Assembly: GCA_052390035.1 (NCBI GenBank)
Contig: JBQTHI010000039.1
Span: forward strand, 1-25,719
DNA from: JBQTHI01 sp052390035
Lineage (GTDB): Bacteria > Actinomycetota > Acidimicrobiia > Spongiisociales > ZC4RG35
Direction of reading: 5' to 3'
DNA length: 25,719 nt
The notes beneath the pieces were generated by a model. That model was not told the origin of the DNA. It saw only the letters and a program-made list of their open reading frames with translations, and did no database searches. The translations under genes were made by a program, and so were the position numbers. Of the stretch, positions 22,390 through 25,719 are shown in pieces. Every line of letters starts with the position of its first letter. The stretch's first letter is position 1.

Positions 22390-23511
22390 CTACCTCATCT
22401 GCCCGAACCAGATCCTCACCCCGTTGGGATCGTCAACTCCGAAGACTGTGTCGCCCCAGGCCTCGACCTTCATCTCCCTGGTAACGGAAACTCCGCCGGC
22501 TACCAGGTGATCGTGCCATGCCTGAATGTCTTCGACAAAGAACCCGAGCTCGATTCCGGTCGGGTGGGGCCACGACATTCCATCGGGCGGTCCCAACAGC
22601 TCAAGGGTCTCCCCTCCGGCCGCTTCCAGCACTGCTCCGGATCCGGCGGGGCGATTCCACCCAGTGAGCCGTTTGAATCCGAGCACATTCTCGTAAAACT
22701 CGATCGAACGGGCGAAGTCGCACACCCGAAGCAGGGCGCGCAATCCCTCCACCCGGCCGGGAGCCCTGATCGGGGCGTCGCCGCTGGCCACTTTGCGGGC
22801 CTCGGCAATCGTGAAACGGCCGGCAGTGACCTCCCTACCGACGACCACGCCGGCGATCCGACGGTTGCCAACCCGGAGCCTGACGAGGGCGGTGAGATCT
22901 GACAGATCACGCACCCCGCCTGAGGCGATCACCGGTTCTTCGACGGTGGCGAGGGCCTCGGCCAACACTGCGAACAGCGGCGGCTCGGTGAGGGCGTCAC
23001 GGCGAGCCTCACCGACCAAGAAGGCTGCCGCCCCGGCCGCGGACATCTCGACCAGCACCTCCTCGAGATACCGCCCCGAGTGCCCGGTCCAGCCGCCGGT
23101 GACCACCTCGCCGTCGGGAAGGACATCGACGGCGACCACAACTTTGTCGGGATAGTCGCGGCACGCTTCCCAGACCATGGTTTGGTTCTCGATGGCGGCG
23201 GTCCCCATCACCACGCGCCAGGCCCCCACTCCCACCAGCCGGTCGAGCTCCTGCTCGGAGCGAATCCCACCCGCCACCTGCACCGGAATGTTGGTGGCCC
23301 TGAGCACCTCGTCGATCAACGGGCGGTTGCGGTAGTCCCGGCGGATGGCGGCGTCGAGGTCAACTAAATGGATGTAGTCAACCCCGAGCCGCTCCCAGGA
23401 AAGGCAACGGCCGACCGGGTCGGCATCGAGGTGGACGATCTCGCGCAGATCGCCATGGGTCAGACGGACCGAACGACCCTCGAGGATGTTCACCCGGGCG
23501 TAGAGATCCAT
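22390..23511 (-). CDS. HisA-like TIM barrel fused to a VOC/glyoxalase domain
   Basis: A 373-residue fusion. Residues 1-243 are a His_biosynth (HisA/PriA-like) barrel: 'VRLTHGD' (15-21), 'HLVDLDAA' (48-55), 'VQVAGGIRS' (77-85), 'VVMGTAAIENQ' (100-110), 'VVAVDVLPDGEVV' with Asp129, and 'VIASGGVRDLSDL' (194-206). The usual first catalytic Asp is Asn8 ('ARVNILEG'), and the common 'DGTLxGPN' loop reads 'RRDALTEPP' (170-178), so the barrel is divergent. Residues about 255-373 are a VOC domain ('RSIEFYENVLGFKRL', 'ETLELLGPP', 'IELGFFVEDI', 'FGVDDPNGVRIWF'). HisA isomerises ProFAR in histidine synthesis; whether this one does is open. The frame is continuous through the linker. ATG at 23511 starts 32 bp after the Nfo/Pol stop. 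Confidence 0.87.
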   Translation of the reverse strand: MDLYARVNILEGRSVRLTHGDLREIVHLDADPVGRCLSWERLGVDYIHLVDLDAAIRRDYRNRPLIDEVLRATNIPVQVAGGIRSEQELDRLVGVGAWRVVMGTAAIENQTMVWEACRDYPDKVVVAVDVLPDGEVVTGGWTGHSGRYLEEVLVEMSAAGAAAFLVGEARRDALTEPPLFAVLAEALATVEEPVIASGGVRDLSDLTALVRLRVGNRRIAGVVVGREVTAGRFTIAEARKVASGDAPIRAPGRVEGLRALLRVCDFARSIEFYENVLGFKRLTGWNRPAGSGAVLEAAGGETLELLGPPDGMSWPHPTGIELGFFVEDIQAWHDHLVAGGVSVTREMKVEAWGDTVFGVDDPNGVRIWFGQMR

Positions 23512-23516
23512 GAGGC

Positions 23517-23522
23517 ATTCTG
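23517..23522 (-). promoter_or_regulatory. Candidate leaderless -10 box of the HisA/VOC gene (CAGAAT)
   Basis: CAGAAT lies 5 nt before the ATG at 23511. It is next to the palindrome at 23525-23540. Confidence 0.33.
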
Positions 23523-23524
23523 GT

Positions 23525-23540
23525 CGTTTTCGCCAAAACG
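23525..23540. promoter_or_regulatory. 16-bp palindrome between Nfo/Pol and HisA/VOC, candidate operator or stem-loop
   Basis: CGTTTT and AAAACG are perfect 6-bp arms around a 4-bp centre (plus strand CGCC). It fills most of the 32-bp gap and abuts the CAGAAT box, as the udk repeat abuts its box. It could bind a repressor or form a weak terminator for the upstream gene. Confidence 0.4.
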
Positions 23541-23543
23541 CGC

Positions 23544-25364
23544 CTAGGCGACCTCGATTCCCAGGGCCGCCTCGGAATCTTCGAGCCGCTGCCGGCCGCG
23601 GCCGACCGGTGCCCAGAGGTCGCCGAACCGGGCCAGTCGTTCCCAAAGGTTGGCGATGGTGATATCGCCGTTGCGCAAGGTCTCTACCTCTTCCCAGGTG
23701 ACCGGGATCGACACCGGTGCCCCGGGCAGAGGGCGCACGGAATAGACCGAGGCGATGGTCTGTCCGAAGGCATTGCGGTTGTGGTCGACAAAAACCCGGC
23801 CCTTCCGCTTAGGTATATCCCATTCCATGGTGAGGTCGGCAGGATTGGCGGCGGCCAGGAGCCTTCCCACGGCTTCGACCCAAGCCCTCACCCGGGAGTG
23901 GGAGTAGATCGGCTCGATCGGCACATAGACGTGGAGACCCTTGGAGCCGGAGAGCTTCGGATAACCGGTGACGCCGAGACGTTGAAGCAACACCCTCAGG
24001 AGCTTGGCACCCGCCACCACCTGATCCCAGGTAGACCCCGCTGCCGGGTCGAGGTCGAAGATGGCGAGGTCGGGCTTATCCAGGTTTCCAACCCGCGAGT
24101 GAAATGGATGAATCTCGATGCAGCCCATGTTGGCGAACCACATCAGCGACTCCCGATCGGCCGCCAACAAGAACTCGATCGCGCCTCCCTGCGAGTCCGA
24201 GCGGACGGGGGAGGTCTCCATCCACGCCGGCTGATGGCCCGGCGCCCGCTTCTCGTAGAAGGAGGGGCCGCCCACCCCATCGGGATATCGCGACATCGAG
24301 ATCGGTCGTCCTTCCAAGTGAGGGAGAAGGAGCGGCGCCACCGCGGCGTAATACTGGATGAGGTCTCCCTTGGTGTAGCCGTCGGGAAAGAACTGCTTGT
24401 CCAGATTCGAAAGCTTGAGCGGGCGGGGCCCCCCCAGTCGAAAACCTTGTCCATCTTTGGTCACCCGCAAGGGGTCTGGAAAGCGGATCCGTCCGGAGTC
24501 GACCACCCGGCCGGGGATGGCGGCCACGGCCGGTCGGGAGAGGGTGTCCACGAGTTCTTTATGGATAGCGTCGTGACTCGTTTCCTCCCTCGCCTCGGAG
24601 ATCACCACCATCGTCAAGCCTGCCCGCACCGCCGCCCCAACGAGCGGCGCCACCCGCAGGGTGCCTTCCCCATAGGGAAGGTGCCGCACCTCGCCGCCCG
24701 AGTTGAACAGGTTGTCGGTGAACTGGGTCTGCAGTGGATCGATCATCCATCCCGGAAAGCTCGCTTGGATGAACTGGATCACCGAGCCAAACGCTTCGGT
24801 CGAGGTGAGGGCGCCTCCGCTCTGGGCGTGGACGTGCGCCCAGTCGACCACCGGTCGGACGAAGTTGAACTCGTCCGCCAGGGCGGCGATATCGCCCAAC
24901 GTGCCAAAGTTGCGCTCGGCGCCGCTCGTCTCGAGACCGAGCCCCACCCCCATGTGTTCGACCTTGGAGGAGATGCTCTCCAGCCGGGATGAGACCAGGT
25001 CGGTCAGGGTCTCGGGTGACCGCCCCTGCCCAGCCCCGAGATGGGCGCAGATGATCCTGCTGCCCAGGGCCCTCCCGAGCTTCATGGTGTGCTCGAGGGC
25101 CGCCAGGCATTGTTTGGCCCGATCCTCGTCTTCGACCGTGAGGATGGCGAAATAGGGGGCATGAACCGAGATCCAGATGCCTCGCTCGGCCGCCATCTCC
25201 CCAAACTTGCGGCAGCGGGCCTCCTTCCAGGGAAATGCGGTTACAAAGGCCAGTTCGTAGGCGTTATGACCGCGATTTATCAGGGTGTCGAGAAAGGCCC
25301 CGTCGTCGGAGGCCGGTCCCTTCGGCAACCCCGAGATCCCAAACCGGATGGGAACATTCGCCAC
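23544..25364 (-). CDS. Endonuclease IV-like TIM barrel fused to LigD-type DNA polymerase/primase
   Basis: A 606-residue fusion. Residues about 6-275 are an AP endonuclease 2 (Nfo-like) barrel: 'ISVHAPYFAIL' (His68), 'IICAHLGAG' (His108), 'GLETSG' (Glu145), 'PVVDWAHVHA' (Asp174, His177), 'VRHLPYGEGTL' (His228) and 'VVISEA' (Glu257). Two expected zinc-ligand positions read Gln214 and Val226. Residues about 312-590 are a LigD POL domain: 'LDKQFFPDGYTKGDLIQYY', 'FDLDP' (Asp437, Asp439), 'SGSKGLHVYVP' (His478) and 'VFVDHNRNAFGQT' (Asp527), so the polymerase metal triad is intact. No ligase or Ku gene is in the window. A role in end joining or gap filling at abasic sites is inferred. The GTG at 25364 is preferred; an in-frame GTG at 25400 is possible but has an AGA codon and no box. 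Confidence 0.9.
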   Translation of the reverse strand: MANVPIRFGISGLPKGPASDDGAFLDTLINRGHNAYELAFVTAFPWKEARCRKFGEMAAERGIWISVHAPYFAILTVEDEDRAKQCLAALEHTMKLGRALGSRIICAHLGAGQGRSPETLTDLVSSRLESISSKVEHMGVGLGLETSGAERNFGTLGDIAALADEFNFVRPVVDWAHVHAQSGGALTSTEAFGSVIQFIQASFPGWMIDPLQTQFTDNLFNSGGEVRHLPYGEGTLRVAPLVGAAVRAGLTMVVISEAREETSHDAIHKELVDTLSRPAVAAIPGRVVDSGRIRFPDPLRVTKDGQGFRLGGPRPLKLSNLDKQFFPDGYTKGDLIQYYAAVAPLLLPHLEGRPISMSRYPDGVGGPSFYEKRAPGHQPAWMETSPVRSDSQGGAIEFLLAADRESLMWFANMGCIEIHPFHSRVGNLDKPDLAIFDLDPAAGSTWDQVVAGAKLLRVLLQRLGVTGYPKLSGSKGLHVYVPIEPIYSHSRVRAWVEAVGRLLAAANPADLTMEWDIPKRKGRVFVDHNRNAFGQTIASVYSVRPLPGAPVSIPVTWEEVETLRNGDITIANLWERLARFGDLWAPVGRGRQRLEDSEAALGIEVA

Positions 25365-25374
25365 GTCGGGGCCG

Positions 25375-25380
25375 AGGTTA
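25375..25380 (-). promoter_or_regulatory. Candidate -10 box of the Nfo/Pol gene (TAACCT)
   Basis: TAACCT lies 10 nt before the GTG at 25364. This is slightly wider than in the other genes. If it is used, the longer GTG start at 25400 is excluded. Confidence 0.3.
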
Positions 25381-25475
25381 TCGGCGTGTCCCAGTCTCAC
25401 TCTCGGCTCTGCGGGGAACTAGTCCCAAGGGGTAGAGGTGTAACCATCCTGTTCCTCGGGGGACTTGTTTGACGA

Positions 25476-25631
25476 ATGATGCACATGGACTCGTCGACCG
25501 CCTTGACCTATCCTTTCCTCCCCGCCCTCGGAATGATGTGGCGGGGGATGTCGTGGACGCCCGTGGTCGTTGCCGCGGTCCTTGCCACGGCCTCGGATAA
25601 CGCCGAAGAGGCGCCCGAACCAGCCGCCTGA
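25476..25631 (+). CDS. Small hypothetical ORF (51 residues)
   Basis: ATG at 25476 opens a frame of 51 residues (start 'MMHMDSSTALTYPFLPALG', middle 'TPVVVAAVLATAS', end 'NAEEAPEPAA') to a TGA. It has five to six Met in the first 25 residues, a short hydrophobic stretch and an acidic, Pro-rich tail. Third codon positions are mostly G or C, like the real genes nearby. A G-rich run (GGGGGA) lies about 12 nt upstream, too far for a good ribosome site, and there is no TANNNT box. It fills the gap between the Nfo/Pol gene and tRNA-Lys. No family is recognised; it may be chance. Confidence 0.28.
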   Translation: MMHMDSSTALTYPFLPALGMMWRGMSWTPVVVAAVLATASDNAEEAPEPAA

Positions 25632-25680
25632 CCATCGGACCCACCTGCATGAATCATCCGCCGGGATGGTTCAATATGGT

Positions 25681-25719
25681 GGGCCTGTAGCTCAATCGGC
25701 AGAGCAGGGGACTTTTAAT
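25681..25719 (+). tRNA. tRNA-Lys (UUU), 5' half, cut by the window edge
   Basis: The last 39 bases read as acceptor strand GGGCCTG, TA, D-arm GCTC-AATCGGCA-GAGC, A, anticodon stem GGGGA and loop CTTTTAA. The anticodon TTT is at 25714-25716, which gives lysine. The 3' half lies outside the window, so pairing of the acceptor and anticodon stems cannot be checked. Confidence 0.88.

Noticed and set aside
22390..23511. Idea that the HisA/VOC fusion is a frameshift or lost-stop artefact
   Set aside because: Both domains are complete and joined by a normal-looking linker in one frame with no sign of a shift; an assembly check would still be useful.
23781..24992. 403-codon open frame on the plus strand opposite the Nfo/Pol gene
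   Set aside because: It is antisense to a clearly conserved protein, has no recognisable domain and reads as the Arg/Gly/His-rich product expected from the complement of a GC-rich gene.
25378..25650. 90-codon minus-strand frame near the right end
   Set aside because: Arg/Pro/Ser-rich translation, no domain, overlaps the promoter region of the Nfo/Pol gene and the small plus-strand ORF.
25681..25719. tRNA-Lys as an integration (att) site for a mobile element
   Set aside because: The 3' end of the tRNA, where integration would occur, is outside the window, and no integrase or duplicated tRNA end is visible inside it.
1..25719. CRISPR arrays, insertion sequences, prophage genes or rRNA
   Set aside because: No regularly spaced direct repeats, transposase motifs, phage structural genes or rRNA-like stretches were seen on either strand.

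Overview
The window is GC-rich, densely coded DNA that looks like an actinobacterial chromosome segment. Supporting families are a TIGR03084-type mycothiol/DinB-like protein, a TIGR03252-type HhH-GPD protein, a DUF4388 protein, a MmcQ/YjbR protein and a stand-alone LigD-type polymerase domain. Many GTG/TTG starts and very short 5' leaders fit this. The gene set would suit an uncultured Acidimicrobiia-like lineage, but that placement is inference. I see no phage, insertion sequence or CRISPR array. Most of the region is ordinary metabolism with a few unusual genes.

Layout. 1-3674 (minus): udk, proC, proline dehydrogenase, a Bcp-type peroxiredoxin and a membrane-anchored protein cut by the window edge, nearly all overlapping or tightly spaced. 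3723-5236 (minus): a DUF4388 protein and a HhH-GPD protein. 5565-8302 (plus): an acyl-CoA carboxylase carboxyltransferase subunit and a class III nucleotide cyclase-like protein. 8303-8533: intergenic, with a long palindromic element. 8534-9528 (minus): a PRX-like thioredoxin-fold protein and a YjbR protein. 9583-11553 (plus): the biotin carboxylase/BCCP subunit that should pair with the carboxyltransferase. 11588-12253 (minus): a DUF4230 protein. 12286-14013 (plus): a 21-residue upstream ORF, a 3-hydroxyisobutyrate dehydrogenase-like enzyme and a TIGR03084 protein. 14039-15609 (minus): plsY and an LPG-synthase/flippase-like membrane protein. 15695-20012 (minus): a molybdopterin oxidoreductase, metY and an alpha/beta hydrolase. 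20104-22387 (plus): a P5C-type aldehyde dehydrogenase and an NAD(P)-binding reductase. 22390-25364 (minus): an endonuclease IV-like/LigD-polymerase fusion followed by a HisA-like/VOC fusion. 25681-25719: the 5' half of tRNA-Lys(UUU).

How the genes work together. Proline dehydrogenase plus the P5C-type dehydrogenase would take proline to glutamate, while proC runs the reverse first step. The carboxylase pair and the 3-hydroxyisobutyrate dehydrogenase-like enzyme suggest branched-chain amino acid or acyl-CoA catabolism. MetY supplies homocysteine. PlsY and its partner act in the membrane. The HhH-GPD protein and the Nfo/Pol fusion point to DNA repair.

The most notable items are (i) the fusion of an endonuclease IV-like TIM barrel to a LigD primase-polymerase, with two zinc-ligand positions apparently substituted; (ii) a HisA-like barrel with Asn at the usual catalytic Asp, fused to a VOC/glyoxalase domain; (iii) a window-wide TANNNT (or CAGAAT) hexamer placed about 5-10 nt before start codons, the signature of leaderless transcription; (iv) a leaderless-looking upstream ORF whose stop overlaps a TTG start as TTGA; and (v) a 111-bp palindromic intergenic element.
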